Part shown: piece by piece, positions 1 through 14,299 of the stretch
Position numbering within the stretch: the stretch's first letter is position 1
Layout: each line of letters starts with the position of its first letter
NCBI GenBank assembly: GCA_020226215.1
Contig: CM035235.1
Span: 73,371,283 to 73,435,282 of the forward strand
Direction: 5' to 3'
Source: Sindora glabra
Taxonomy: Eukaryota > Streptophyta > Magnoliopsida > Fabales > Fabaceae
Length of the DNA stretch: 64,000 nt
Program-made: the position numbers and the translations under genes
The notes under the pieces: generated by a model
What the model was told of the DNA's origin: nothing
Databases searched by the model: none
The model's input: only the letters and a program-made list of their open reading frames with translations

Positions 1-3000
1 TAAAGAAATTGATGTAAATTTACTACTAGATTAACACTAGAAGATTTAGGAAAGTTTAATTAAAAAAATCCTTATATGATTTTAAATTTATATTTTATTC
101 CTCGTATAGGAGGGTTACGCTTATGCTCACGTTCTTTTCCTTGATCATGGCTTTCATTATATCATCAATGTTACCTAAATACTTACTTTGATCTTTTGAG
201 GCATCATGCCCAAATTACTAAGTAATGATTGCATTAACTTACTCTAGTACATGTTTTAGATAGAGCACAATCTGAGGTGAAAATTATTGATTAAATTCTC
301 CACTAACCTCTTACCTATCATTACAAGCTTGAAGATCCTTAGGCGATTCTTTATTTCCCAAGTGATTGGTTCACACTTAAGTTTATGTATTAATTATTAT
401 AATAATTCAAGTAATCACTACATAATTCGTCAATCAATTCATTATACAATTCATAATGCACTTTGTCACACATAAACTCCACCACTTACTGCTATAGTAT
501 AATAGGGTCCATGAAAATAGTACTAGCAATACATGATCCTGGGTACACATATACCATTCATTTAGTTTTTGATCAATATCTATAATGGTAGTATATAGAT
601 ATAACCTAAAAGTCTCATCCTATTAAAAACTTAAAATATACTTTGATATTACCTTTGGTATGATCTAAACTCAATTATGACTAGCATGTAAGTTATTTTT
701 TAGTTTCCACCAACCTATTCTTAATCATTTAGCTTAATCTTAATTAACAAGTATGATGCATATATTAAAGAAAATAGTAATTTAAAATGAAAATGTTCAT
801 TAGAATTCATTGAGGTTTTTGTAAAAAGATAAGGAAATTAAGTATGCTTATAATCCCCCTAAATAAGGATAAATAAGTTTAACTAACTTATGAGAAATCA
901 ATTCAAATATCTCTTGCACCAACTTTATGACAAAAATAAGGCGTAAAATAAATTATGTATAGGGTTTTGTGCTACAATACTACTATTAATGAGCTCTTAT
1001 AGAATCTAGTTTTGAAAAAGTGAATGTAAAGGCTTGACCTGAGAATCTATAAAATAAATCATGAAAAAATGAATTTAAGGCTTGATCAATGAATAATTTA
1101 TAAAAACAATAACAATTTATAATAACTTACACATTGGACTATCCTTTATTGATCATTTATATCACATTCAAGCATACTAGTAATTAAGAGCTAATATCAA
1201 TAAGATTAACATATAATTATTTTATTTTCAATGTGTCATATAATAACACTTATGAACAACTATACTAAAATCACATCTCATTTGGAACAATAAGTAATAG
1301 AAAAATACATTCATCTAACTCTTGACTTTCGATCCAATCTTATATCTTACTTACTTTATTACTAAAATTTTTTCATTCGATATTTAAATCATCACCCCCA
1401 TCACATTTCTCATCTTTGATGCAACTCATGGCATGATTTATAATGCAATTTAAATCTTAAAGCTTAAGCTTTATTCAATGTAGTTATAATTCAATTTCAA
1501 TGTCATCACAATACATGCCAACACCATTATACCCTATTGTATGGCTACATGCATTCACATATATCATAATAATCAATTCATACAACATTCCTTAACATAT
1601 TTCATTCAATGATTAATGCAATATGTTTATCATAACACATATCATATTATACAACCCCTACTTCCTCATTTCATGATTGTCCAAATCATGTACTTATCTT
1701 ATAATTATCATAAATTATTTTATTTTTTATGTTTAAAGACCAAACACCCCATGTTAGGCTATTATAAATCATGAAAACATAAAATAAGTTAGATATAGTT
1801 TATTATTTGGTTATTATAGTTGTGACATTTAAGTGATATTTTATGGATAACTCAGAAATTATAAATATATTATTTATGAAACTTATTTCATATGAAAATA
1901 AATTCAATTATTTTTTTAATAGATTGGTCATTTGTCCAAATTAACTAAGTATTAAAAGTGTTATAATTTTTAGACAATAAACACAAAATGTTTATTTTTT
2001 TAGAAATCTTGAGTTTTTTATCTTTGTTTACTATTTTAATGATATTTCCAATATATATATATAAGATATTGTTTTGAAACTAATTTCATTTGAAAGTAGA
2101 CTTAATTGTCTTTATAACAATAGATAATTTGTTTAAAACAAATATAAGACAAAAAAATTATACTATTTCAAAATTGGCATAAAATTTTGGAATTGATGAA
2201 TTAATTGACCAATCAATTCACCTCTCTTAAAATTGCCTCTAGATATATAGAATCGATTATACACTTAATTCTAAAGCCTAAATTTGCTTCTGGACTTTTA
2301 TAATTAATTGATCACTTGATTCACCTATGAAAATTATAATTTTTTTATGAAAAATTTACTATTTATCCAATAAAAAAAAGCCCTTTAAGTGCATATATTA
2401 CATGCTAAACCTTGATACAATTATTAATACACTTACCTATCATATTATATCACATTTCTTCATTATTTGTTACTTCCATCACATCAAAATAAATAAGATT
2501 CAAGCAAAATCATAAAGCAATTAATATTCTATCAATACCATCATATAGCTATAAAATTTATACATTATCTATATTATCCACTCACCTTTTATGGAAGATA
2601 AATCTCAAAAAATTTTATTAACCAAGAAGAAATAGGAAAAATTCTTAATGAAAGTAACATTTTACCTTGATCAAATGAAGAAATCAAGAAGAATTGAGAC
2701 TTTCTTTGCTTAATTGATAAAATGATGGAGAGTTAAGAGAAATGAGAGAGACTGAAGTTTAAAGGTTGATAAGGAGGAAAAATAGTGTCTCAAGAATATT
2801 TTGAAAAATTATTTCTAAATCTCTTTTCATACTTTTATATTCACTTGTATCAATATAAAACTTTATACTTTATGATTTTAATAAGTTTTTTCTATCAAAT
2901 TTTGACTAAATTAATATTTTCATATTTTTAATTTTATTAATTTTATTTTATTTTATATTTCATATATAAAATTCCTAATTCAACTAAATTTATTAATTAT

Positions 3001-3980
3001 CTTAATTATTCTTTCTTACATAATAATTTATAATTTACTGATAATTGAAAAGGATGTAACAAAATCCATAGATAATATAGGTAATTAGTGGTCACAAAAT
3101 AGGCTGGACCTCTTTATTTTATGTTCATATATTTTGAGTTTATATAAATATGCCTCCACTAGCTCAAAATTATGCAATCTTACTTGCACAAGTGTAAGCT
3201 TACCCATAAGCTTAGGCTTTTTTTTATTATTAAAATTTTTAGTAATTCTTTAGACATTTTAAAACTTTTTTAATCTAACCTAATTCCTAATCCAATATTT
3301 AATGACTTAATATAATTTTTTAACCTTACTTAACTAACTAATTATACAAAATAAAAAAAATCTAATTACTTAATTACAATTTATAATAAAAATATTTTTT
3401 TAATCAAATTCACCTTAAAAGGACATCCCTTTCTTCCTCTACGTTTGATTTGTGTATATATGTATTTAATGATTTAATCACTTATAATAGTAAAAAAATT
3501 ACTAATATAAATTACCCACAAACTAAACAATTTTTTTCATATTTTTATAGACTTATATGGATAAGCCTACATGAACCCATTTTACATTTTTATTAACAAT
3601 TATTCATGATAAAAACGAAAAATACAATTTCCACCTGTTAGCTTCAAGATGCACTAAAAATGGCACAATTCTCACAAAACCATTTTTAAAAAATTAAATA
3701 AGCCATGGTGTTAAGTGGTAGCTTGACTTCAAAAGTTAATATGCATATACATAGAAAAATATTTGATGAGTAAAAGATTAAAAATATGAAGAAAAAAAAA
3801 TTCGTGCAATATCGCAGCTCTTTTATAATCATCGTTAACTGCAATTTCATAATTTGACATTTTGACTACAAATTTGAGTAAAAATTGGTATCCCAATAAA
3901 TATGACATGAAGAGAATAAATATTCAACTCGAATAAAGAATGCAATATAGTGTTACAATTAATCCATTAATACAAGATAT
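1..3980. other. AT-rich intergenic region, no gene seen
   Basis: No open frame longer than about 60 codons and no recognisable protein or RNA gene. The stretch is very AT-rich with many short A/T runs. Around 2190-2330 there is a short cluster of repeated AATTGATT/AATCGATT-like words resembling those near 46.5-46.75 kb, which may be remnants of one repeat family. The last few hundred bases are the 3' flank of the minus-strand AAE14 gene, whose stop codon is at 3981-3983. I could not place its polyadenylation site. Confidence 0.6.
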
Positions 3981-6900
3981 TCAGAGATTACTATGCAAAG
4001 ATCGTAGCTGACATGCAACCTCCTTGCAGACTTCGTCTCTTCTTATTTTTCCTGTACTTGTGAGTGGAAATGGCTTTCTCCATAAAATAAATATCTTAGG
4101 TGTCTTAAACCTGGAAATAGATAGAACCGATTATTCACTAAACCACTTTATTACTTTCTTCCACACTTAACAGAAAAGGAAATAAAGGAAATAAATATAT
4201 GTTAAGAACCAAAGTAACCCAAAAGCTTAGTCTATCAAGGAGATATCCCAAAATGGTTGATATCACTGACAATACCGAGAACCAAATTATCCCAATTACT
4301 TGCAAAGAAATGAGGACTAAGGAGATTACCTGCTTAAATTCATTTCCTTACAATATCGCTCGAGAATCTGTCTGGATAAGTGAAGCTCTTTACTTGGAAC
4401 ATAATGCTCCGACCATTGCCAATTTTCTGTTGGTTGGATGCATGCTACTACGACCTCTGTCAGGCGAGCATCCGGGATTCCCACAACAACAACACCATTA
4501 ATTCCAGGATGTTCTAGTAGAATTGTCTCAACCTACTTCAGGTGAACAATATTATTTAAACTTCTGTGACTAGTGAAAACAAAAATCTCAATTTTGCACC
4601 AAAAAGAAAGCACAAATATGTATTTTTGACTTAGCATACACAAGTATTTCCTATTACTTATTTAGTGCCAGTTCTACTACCTCTTCAGGATAAATGTTCT
4701 CCCCACCACTCTTGATCCGGCCATTTTTTCGTCCAACTAGCCACAAATTACCATATTGATCAATGGAACCCACGTCACCTGTGTCGAGCCAGACTTCATC
4801 GCTGGGATGTAGTGGATTTGTCAGAATTTGATCCCAATATCCAAGCATTACATGTGGTCCTCTCGTTAAAATTCTCCCAAATTGACCAGAACCGTCTGTA
4901 CATATGTTCAGTTCCACATGGGGTGCAGCCTTGCCAACACAAACACCTTGTGGCTGGTGAACAAGATTGGATATTGTCTTACCAGCCATCGGAAGTGGCT
5001 GGGTGGCAATTCGATGTGTCGGATCATAAAGGGTCAGGAATGTTAATGAAGAGCAAGTCTCAGTCATCCCTTGCATAAATAAAAGAGATTGCAAACAGAA
5101 AGAAAAGATCAGTAAGAACATCTCAATGACAAGAGGCTTCAACAAATATATCGAACTCCAGAATCTCTAAAGAAGTGCAGAACTCTTATCCAAAACTGTT
5201 TATTCGTGATCTTTCCAATTTATTAGAGATGGGTCTGGTTGTAAATTATTTGTTCTCATGTTGGCCTCGGTTATAGGATAAGATGATGCAATTTTCTAAA
5301 GTTATTGTAGTTAATTTTATCTCCTCATCTCTGTCCTCTAATTCTGTACTCTAACTGCTCTTTTTCATCCCATTTCTGTTATTGTAGTTGCATCAGCCTT
5401 CATATTATATCCAAGACTAAAAAATTTTCATTACTCTGAGATGCATTGAACTGAACTTGTTTCGAAAACATGTACAATTCTGCTAATGTTAAATTTAAAG
5501 TTCTTTCTGATTTATGGCCATATAATGCAGGTTAAGAAAATTAGATTCTAGTCAAAATATTCCTTTGGAATTCAAAATAGAAGAGAACTGGAAAATCTTC
5601 CAGACCTTGGGTTCGTTAGATCAAATTCTGGACGAAGAAACTGGGAAAATAGAGACATACCATAAGCTGACATAAGCTTAGCTTTATGGAAGAATATGCT
5701 GGCGTTTTTTAAAAGCTCAACCGAGATGTGCCCACCTCCATTTAGGATTTTCTTGACGGTTCCTCCGCCTTTCCACTTTTTCTTTTTTCTGCAACAACAA
5801 TGAAATTAGCTTGCACTGTGTACAGAAAACTACTATTCCTGGTCTTAAGCTAAGTTGAACATTTAAGAGAACAATTAAGTAAGAGAGCTTCTTTGCAGTA
5901 GGGAATTGTTTATATTATTTAGAAATGCAATGGTGTAGTGAAGACAAAAGCTTGAAACAATTTACACAACTTTGATTTACGCACATGTTTTGTGTAAACT
6001 AGGTAATTTGAGGTAGAAGTGGAAAAATGTCTATTGAAGCTAAAATACAGCATCCTTTACCAAACATAAAATCTTGCATTGCTAAATGTGGCAATCATTT
6101 TATATTTAAGATAAATTATCGTATGATAAGAGTTTGTTATTAAATACTCAAAAGTTGTCTGTACACTAGCATGTTTATTAAATTAGCATACAATTTTTGT
6201 TCCTCGGGGGATTTTGACAAGATTATACCTAACTAAGGAAATCAGATCAGCCATTATTGCAGGAACTGTGATTAGAGATGTCACAGAATATTGTTCTATG
6301 GCATCGATAGCTGATTGGGCATGAAATTTTGGCATCAAGATGTGGCAACCTCCAACCATTAGCATGGCCAGTGCTGATGACAAACCACCAATATGGCACA
6401 ACGGAGCAGTATGCAGATAGATCTGTTGCATAGCCAGTGGATAAGCATCGAAAACTCAAACTTCCTTCAGCTTAATCTTAAATCTATCATACTGCATAAT
6501 CTAAGTCTCAACAGCTTTGAAAATGAAAAATGGTTAAACTGGAAACCAAAGAAGACAAATGCATGTCGATGAATATGGCATACATCATCCTCACCGTAAC
6601 CAACAATGGCAATCTTTGCTAGGGACTGGATGATCAAAGCTCCATGGCTCAGGGTGACTCCCTTGGGCTTTCCCGTAGTCCCTTGAGTTAAGAACACAGT
6701 AGTTTTAGGAAACAAAACAAGATAAATTTTATAATTTTCTAGATAGCCAACATATATGATGCTACCTAAAAGTCATGTCAGAGTCAGACAGGTGTTGGAA
6801 TGTCTCTTCAAGTAAATATAAGGCTTACAGGAATACATCAAGATTTCAGAGCCCTCAATTCAGAATTCGTAAACCAGATATTTCTTTTCCTAGAACAAGA

Positions 6901-9900
6901 TTCGTCTTTAATATTATTCTGTTTAAAGTCATTGTATAAACTTCAACTGCTAATCTAATTGCGCTTCTCTGTTTAGTGCCTTGAAAGGTTAGTCAGCCCC
7001 AATTACACATTCATACAGCACATGCACAGGGAAACCTAAAAATGTAAAATACCATTGATCCAAAGAAGGTTCTATTGCTCCAAAGCATAAGTATTCACTC
7101 TTCACAAACCCACAAAAAAAAAAGCGCATGACTATAAGTTAGCAAGAAAAGTGACTCAAAAATATGAACCTGAAGTAAAGCAGATTATGGCAGAGGCTCC
7201 AGGTGCCCAGGAGTAATTTAATGATAAAGGCTTTACACAATGCTTCGTTAGCATTTCTGGAGTTAATACTGCAAAATAATGAGACTATTACGACACAGTA
7301 GCTTTTTCATGCATGTAAAGGCTTCGTAACTCATACTTTTAAACTGGTGTCTCCAAATGTTCAGCAGTATTCCTACCATTCCACTTCTTAGTAAATTCCG
7401 ATGATGGGGAACCCAACAAAATATACCACCTCAGAGATGGAATATCATCTTTCTGGAGGCTTAAGTGCCACCTGTAACAGCTCTCATCTGTCACCAACAT
7501 TACTGGCCTCACTGAAGTCATTGCTAATCTTGCCTCTTGAAAGCTCTGCGGGTGGAAAAAGTTGATAGAGATAAAGCAAAATGTAATGCAAGAGTATGAT
7601 ACATGAAATGTCGATAAGGGAAGAGCCTGTGAAATGATAATAACAACAATTGCATGGAAATAAAGACAAATTAAGCTTTGCTACATATGATTTCCCCAGA
7701 TAGGACCAACCCATACATTGAATGAGTCTTTTTCTGTCACTCAATGTCCTCATAATACAATCATGTACATTCACTTATGTACATTGTAGACTTACTGTAC
7801 ATATGAATGAGTCATGTATTAGTTAAGATTTTCATATGCCATAAGCTTTTATTCCACTTCATCCAGTTGACTACTTCCTTGGTTTTCAAGAAAGGAGCTC
7901 ATGTTGATGCAGTTTAGATAAATGATTGCTATTTATAGAATTTAATATCTGATTCATTGGGTATCTGAAGTGAGCTGAACAAGCATAAGCAGTGGACCCT
8001 TTTTTTCATTTAGGATGCAATAATTGTCAGAATTTTTAAGGGGCCGTTTGGTTGGGGATAATCAAGAAAAGGTTTGGTTGGGGATAATCAAGAAAAGGAA
8101 AGGGAATTGCAGGGTTTCATTCCCTTTATTTTTGTTTGGTCAAGAAAAAATCCATTCTATTTCCCCATTTTCCTTTAATAGGATTACCCCAATTAAGGGA
8201 ATGGTGATTCCTCCACAACTCTTAGAGAATCCTATTCCCTTTCCCTTTCCCCATCTTCAACATGATAATTAATATAATAAATATAATTAAATAATAAATA
8301 ATAATATATTTTTAAGTTATTAATAATTAATAATATTAATAAAATAATAAATATTAATAATTAAATAAATAATAATTATATATTAATAGTATTACTAATA
8401 TTTATTTAATAAATATATAATATTCTTAAATATTAAATAAATAATAAATATTATAATATTATTTAATTATATTAATAATATTAGAATATTTTTAATAATT
8501 ATTATTTTGAATATTATAATATTTTTAAGTTATTAATAATTAATAATATTAATAAAATATCAATAATTAAATAAATAATAATTTTATTTTTAATAATAAT
8601 TATAATATAATTAAATAATATTTAAATAATAAATAGATAATAATTACTATATATTAATAATATTATATAATATTTACTTAATAAATAAATAATATTCTTA
8701 AATATTAAATAAATAATAAATATTATAATATTATTTAATTATATTAATAATATTATAATATTTTTAAGTTATTAATAATTAATAATATTAATAAAATAAT
8801 AATAAATATCAGAAATAATAATTAAATAAATAATAATTAATATTATTATGATAATATTAATTATTATTAAGATATTAATAAAAATTGAAATAATATGGAT
8901 GATAATAAAAATAATATTAATAAAATATTAATAATTAATATTAAATAATTACAAAAATTATAATATTAGTAAATAAAATAAAAAATAATAAGAATATAAT
9001 TATAATTATTATTTTAATAATAATTATAAATAAATTATTTTTTAGTGTAATAATTATTAATAAAATAAATTAAAGATATTTAATTCCCTTTCCTATTTAA
9101 ACTAAATAGATTGGGTAATCAAGAGTCATTCCTTTCCTTTTCCCCCTAATTCCCTTTCCTGATTCTATTCCCTTTTCCTAATTTGAACCAAATGGCCCCT
9201 AAGTTTATAAGGCAAAAATGAAGCTCAAATTATGTAGTAGAACTAGGTAGTTATCAGCTATTAGGAAGAAACTATGTAGCGATCACAGGGTTATGGTCCA
9301 ACAGTAAAGAAAATTTTTGATGTAGTAAAGAGGGAGAGGCAATGCTGTGAATCAGTAAATTAACCAGAAAGTCAAAGAGTATATGGGATTCACAATTAAA
9401 TTCTATATAACCTTCTGAACCTAGCTGTGAACCAGATAGAATATTTACAACAATATGAGGAGAATGCAAGATTAAAAAGGAGAGAGGGATACACAAAACT
9501 CAACCATTTCTTGAATTCCTAGGTATGTTGTCTTGTCTGTACAATAAAAAAAAAAAAAAAATCCTTCTTCAGGTAGGATCATAAATCTCATCATCAAAAG
9601 TATGAGATGTGCAGAAATGGTTAAAAAAGAAAAGAAGGGCTGTACTGTCTAAACCCAAATAATGATAGTTGACTAGGATTTTCAAACCAAACTTTCAATT
9701 TAATTAGTAGTTCTATGCACCCAGCAACATGGGAAATATGTAAAAATTCTCAGTGTGTAAAAACAGCTTACATCTCATTAAGTAAAGCTGCCAACATTAC
9801 AATTTAATGTTGGTGGGACCCTCGGACAAGGTCCAAATCCCGCAAGTCCCCAACAAAACTATAACAAGACTATAAGGACTGCAGCTAAAAGGAGAATGAA

Positions 9901-10872
9901 CCTAAATCAGCTCTCGAATGTTGGTATCAATTTGGCTGGACAGTGGCTTCAGGAATGTTTCACTTATCCAGATAACAAGTCAAGAAGCAATCAAGTCAAC
10001 AAAAAATGCACTCACCCAGCGATAGTTCAAGGGCGCAGCTATTCCTCCAACAAATGCTACAGCTAATAACCACTCCAGATACCAATCACTGAAACAAATA
10101 CCATCTAGCATTGATAAAAGATTTAAAATAAGCCATAGACAATTCGTCGAATAGAATGATTACATATGCCAGATCATCAAGCTTCCCTTCATTTGCAAAA
10201 TAATAACTAATTTTGAATGCCTCAAACTTGAAGTAGAATATATAATATTTTCATCATTTTGACCAATAATAATTTGTTTGATTAACACATTTTGAGAAAA
10301 ATAAATGAAGAAATGAATTTGACTATAACTTATTTAGAGTGTCTCTTGTTAAATGCTAAACATTGAATAAGAAGGTAGAGTATGTATCTTCCCCCTCCCC
10401 CACAAACCCGCAACTTAAAAATGGCAGACCCTTATCATTAAATTATATACACTGTTTTGTTTAATTATTTATGGCATTCCTTGACTTAGTAATAGTATGG
10501 GCCTACGTTATATCATGGTGTAATTAAAATAAGAATTGGACTAACACCTAAGTTGAATTTGCTTGATCTAAATCCATTTCATTCCATAAGAAAAATGAGA
10601 TCAAATATAAAAAAATTTAGAGCATAATCAGCAAAATTCAATTAGTTTCAAACTGTACCTTACCTGTTATATGCAGCGATGGCAACAACATCACCGGCTC
10701 TGATTCCAAGCTGGTGTAGCCCATCAGCCAGCCTCAATACCTCCTCCACGAACTGTTCCCCAGTCTTACTCCGTTCGCCGACCACTGTCACTGGAAAATT
10801 TCGCCGGAAAGTTGATAAGCGGCTCAAACATTGGCAAATGTGAGCCGAGTACTTACTGCCTATTTGATTCAT
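3981..10872 (-). CDS. AAE14: 2-succinylbenzoate-CoA ligase (acyl-activating enzyme 14, MenE type)
   Basis: The enzyme activates o-succinylbenzoate with ATP and CoA in phylloquinone (vitamin K1) synthesis. Ten exons rebuilt on the minus strand: 10664-10872, 10016-10088, 7377-7545, 7170-7268, 6584-6681, 6229-6422, 5661-5788, 4681-5069, 4330-4532 and 3981-4110. All introns are GT-AG, phases match at every junction, and the 1692-nt CDS gives 563 aa, close to the roughly 560 aa of the Arabidopsis enzyme as I remember it. ANL-superfamily motifs are present: P-loop-like SGTTGKPKG at 183-191, YGMTE at 323-327, TGD at 420-422, R437 followed by NGRIKSGGENIYPEE, and the C-terminal catalytic lysine K542 in TSTGK. 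The first residues run almost directly into the AMP-binding domain, so no long transit peptide is visible. The protein ends in Ser-Asn-Leu, a PTS1-like tripeptide, and the family is reported as plastid and/or peroxisomal. The gene looks intact. Exon edges are inferred, without cDNA. Confidence 0.93.
8040..9199. mobile_element. PIF/Harbinger-like non-autonomous element in AAE14 intron 2
   Basis: The ends are imperfect inverted repeats: GGGGCCGTTTGGTT at the left and GGGGCCATTTGGTT read on the opposite strand at the right. A TAA triplet flanks the element on both sides (8037-8039 and 9200-9202). A TTA/TAA target duplication with GG-N-GTTTGGTT termini is the known signature of PIF/Harbinger (Tourist-like) elements. 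The left end carries a near-perfect tandem repeat of about 28 bp (about 8046-8098). The interior is almost pure A/T and contains three copies of a segment starting near 8307, 8520 and 8759. No transposase frame exists, so the element is non-autonomous. It lies in the 2.47-kb second intron, between exons ending at 10016 and starting at 7545, and does not touch splice sites. Confidence 0.85.
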
Positions 10873-10890
10873 GGAGAGTCAAACGCTCTG

Positions 10891-10910
10891 TCTCTCTCTC
10901 TCTCTCTCTC
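10891..10910. repeat. CT/GA microsatellite upstream of the AAE14 start
   Basis: A CT dinucleotide run on the plus strand, GA on the coding strand. It lies about 20 bp 5' of the AAE14 ATG and so probably within the 5' UTR. GA/CT tracts are common in plant 5' leaders, but no function is shown here. Confidence 0.8.
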
Positions 10911-11754
10911 CCCCTTCTGCAAAACAAGAAGAAGAAGAGAGGTGATGGTTGCGGATTTGACCTGTTTGAAAGAGGGCTTTTAGCGCGTACTTTATCTGCT
11001 TCTCTAGTGGAAAAAAATAGGAGAGGAAGAAATTATGAGCGGCGTTTGGATAGACCCCAAACCCGAAGTGATTGGCTGTCGAGATTGTTGGCACCACAAT
11101 TGCCAATTACAATTTTTTTTCCTTTTTTCTTTTTGATTAGTTTGCAATTTTGATTGAATTCTGACCTCTATTCCTTTTCATTTTTTCTCTACATACTTTT
11201 TCTTTTAATTTATTCAAACCTCAAAGTCAACCATGGGAGGAACATAAATAAGTCATGACCCTAAACCCTTTCTCTTGAATTAAAATTTAAATAAATTTTT
11301 AGATTTTTTTTCTTACACAATTGTTTATATGCTTCTTAATAATAAGAATAAGGGGAATTTACACTTAATTTGTATGTAATTTCGTTAATTTTTACTTAAT
11401 TCACTCATATTTTTATACATTGTAATTTATCTGCTTGTACTTTCTATTATTAACATTTTACTCACCTAAATGTTTTTTCATCCAATTTTAAAAGAAAATT
11501 TCATAACAAATGAGTTAAATGAAATTAGAAAAAATCACATACACATAAGGTGCCATTCTCCTATACTTATATGAAATGATGTCAAAATTTTTTAATTAGG
11601 GCTAAAATATATTAGTTGGGTTCCTTAATTTTATTTATAGAGAAAAAATATATTATATTACATGATACGAGTAAAATAAAAAAAGTAAAATTCTTGACAT
11701 TTGTAAGTAATAAAATTCATACATTTTGTCTTTGATAATTTTGTAAAAAATAGA

Positions 11755-11955
11755 ATAATGAGTTTAAATTTGATTTATTATTAATATAAAATATTTTATA
11801 CAATCAGTGGATAAAAATATAACATATTATTAAAAAATTAATAATTTTTACTAACATTAAAAATATTTTAACAATTTTTTATTGATGTAGCAATGCATGG
11901 ATAAATAATATTATAAAATTGATTTGCAATGATAATGGATCAAATAAATATGGAA
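11755..11955. repeat. Degenerate copy of a MITE-like family (TTTATTATTAATATAAAATATTTTAT type)
   Basis: The block reads TTAAATTTGATTTATTATTAATATAAAATATTTTATA, an AT spacer containing ATATTATTAAAAAATTAATA, then AAAAATATTTTAACAATTTTTTATTGATGTA. The same order of words recurs at 42907-43102 and 43183-43390, so this is a diverged copy of a repeat family. The boundaries are approximate. Confidence 0.45.
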
Positions 11956-12091
11956 TTGAAAGATTGAGATGAGTCATACTTATAAAAAAAGGAGTAGATA
12001 TACAAATTGGTTGGCCTTTTTTACTCCATACATAGTAGAGAGGAAAGAAAAGAAAAGTGATATAAAATTTTTAGATTTGAGTTTTTTCCTT

Positions 12092-12255
12092 GCTTGTTTG
12101 GAAAGAAAAATGAAAGAGAAGAAATATAGTTGTAATTAATTTATATATAAAAATTTTTAAATTTCCTTTTCTTTTTACTTTCTTTTTCAACTAACTTTCA
12201 AATTTTAATTTTATATTTTTTCTTTCCTGTCCTCCAATTCTCTTTTTAAACAAGC
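12092..12255. repeat. Short inverted-terminal-repeat element (possible MITE)
   Basis: The left end GCTTGTTTGGAAAGA is matched at the right end on the opposite strand by GCTTGTTTAAAAAGA, both followed by purine-rich GAAAG/GAGAAG tracts. The interior is AT-rich and non-coding. Size (about 165 bp) and terminal symmetry fit a MITE. I could not define a target duplication. Confidence 0.45.
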
Positions 12256-14299
12256 ATAGCCTTAGTCTCAATCGTGATCTTGCAAGTCCTTGAGAGCCCT
12301 TGGTGATGTTCTTAGAATTTTTATCCTTTACATAACTAGTTTATAGTCCTTTATTCTGGGCTTAAATGCCATTTATTTATCAAAATAATAATAATAACAT
12401 ACAATTTATAAATTTAAATTAAGAAGATAAGATTAATATATATTTTTAGTCTCAATTGAGAATTTTAAATATCAATTCATATAGATATAAAAAATTATGA
12501 TTTATATCTATGTGACTTCCTCTGAATTCACTTAAATCACTCGTTATAAAATATTTCATTAAAAATTGAACAAGAAAAAGTTTAGGTAAGCAAAATATTA
12601 GCATTAAAAAGTACAAGCGAATAAATTATAATACTCAAAAATATAAGTGGATTAAATAAAAATTAATAAAATTTTATGTTAATAAAGTGCAATTTTTTCT
12701 AAAAATGATAAATTAAAGGCACGAATAACATTCTAAATTCAAATCTATGATATTAAAAAATAAGATAACACAAGATAATATTAGAAACCTCTACTTCAAT
12801 AAGGATATTAATAATTCTCTATGAGTTTGTAATGAATGTAAGGAATTTATTATGATACTTTTAAGATTTCAAAATTCGGAATGATGTGATAAGTTTTGAA
12901 ATTGTTTATTGAAATTATTTAATTACAATTATCTATCTTTTAATGAATGTGATCAAATAATTTTAATCCAATAATTTTTAAAATCATCACATCATTCTAG
13001 ATTTTAAAACCCTAGGGTACCATAAAATTTCCTTGAAAGTAGTGGTCTTAAAAAAATGTGCTTGAAAAGTATAAATCCTCTCCTTTTCCTTTTGTCATTT
13101 TCTTATCATTTTCAAAAAAATAAAGATATCATTTTTATTGGTGAATTCTGGTGCCAGTATATTACCATAAAGGTGTTCAATGGTTAAATGTTTAAATTTA
13201 AATTAGGATATATTTATCTCTATACAAATGAAAGCAAAGAAAATTATACAAACTTTGTAGATATTCAATTAGCCCACTACATCTATATTCACATGTGCTG
13301 AGGTTGAATTGAATAACACAACGCTAAATGAGCTTCCAAAATTCTTTATTCAATGTTCAAGAAATTTGTGAGTTAGTGCTCCTTCTCTATTTTGTGCATT
13401 TTTAGAATGATATGTACTAATTTGAATACAAGGATTGGAATATATAATTTTTCTCTAAGAAAATTATGAAAAACCAACTGCTTAATATGAATTGATGTGA
13501 AAATGCTTACATTTTTTGCACAAGCATGGAGTTTGATTGTATTGTTTGTGCTTAGTTTATTGGGCTACAGATGTAAGTTACATTGATGATGTGCTAGTAA
13601 AGTTTGTATATTAGATTTTGGTAACTACTAATGAATGAAATCCATTTTTATTGTCTTTCTTGCAATTAATGGGTGAAATTTTGATTTTACTTGATAAATT
13701 TGACAAATGATACTCTTAGGCATGAATAAATTGTTTAAAAGTTTTCCTTCTTATTTAATTATTCTTTATGTTGATCTTAAATTGTTTTATCTTTAATTTC
13801 TTTTAAATGATAGAAATGATAATTCAATTAATACATATAATAAAACCTCAATTCAAACTTTAAATATGAAAGAGAATAAAATTCTCAAGACAACATCAAG
13901 TATCGACAAATTTTTTATCTTCTAAACTCACCCTTGATTTTGTTATCAATCAATTTTAATTTTTTCAATAATATGTTAATGGCATTGCTTACCTTCAACT
14001 CTCTTACTTCATAAAACATTTTTAACCTAAGAAAATAAAATAAAATAAAACACAAGTGATAGCATATGGATAATTTTTTAACCATAGAACACTATTTAAA
14101 GATAGATTTCTTTGGAACAAGCATATATCATTCATTTTAATTTTAAATGCCTTGGATTATTAGTGTTTTTGAAAGTATATGACTGATGTAATTTGCTTGA
14201 TAAGATCCTGTTCTACATGCTTTATTAGAATCATATTTATCAACTCAATCTTTTATATGAATGGACTTAAATCACAAAGTATTGTTATTCTAATTATTG

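Noticed and set aside
4654..5145. 163-codon minus-strand frame as a separate protein
   Set aside because: It is AAE14 exon 8 (4681-5069) extended into both flanking introns; splice sites and family alignment place the true edges inside it.
8024..8272. 82-codon plus-strand frame at the start of the AAE14 intron element
   Set aside because: It spans the transposon terminus and its 28-bp tandem repeat and has no similarity to a transposase.
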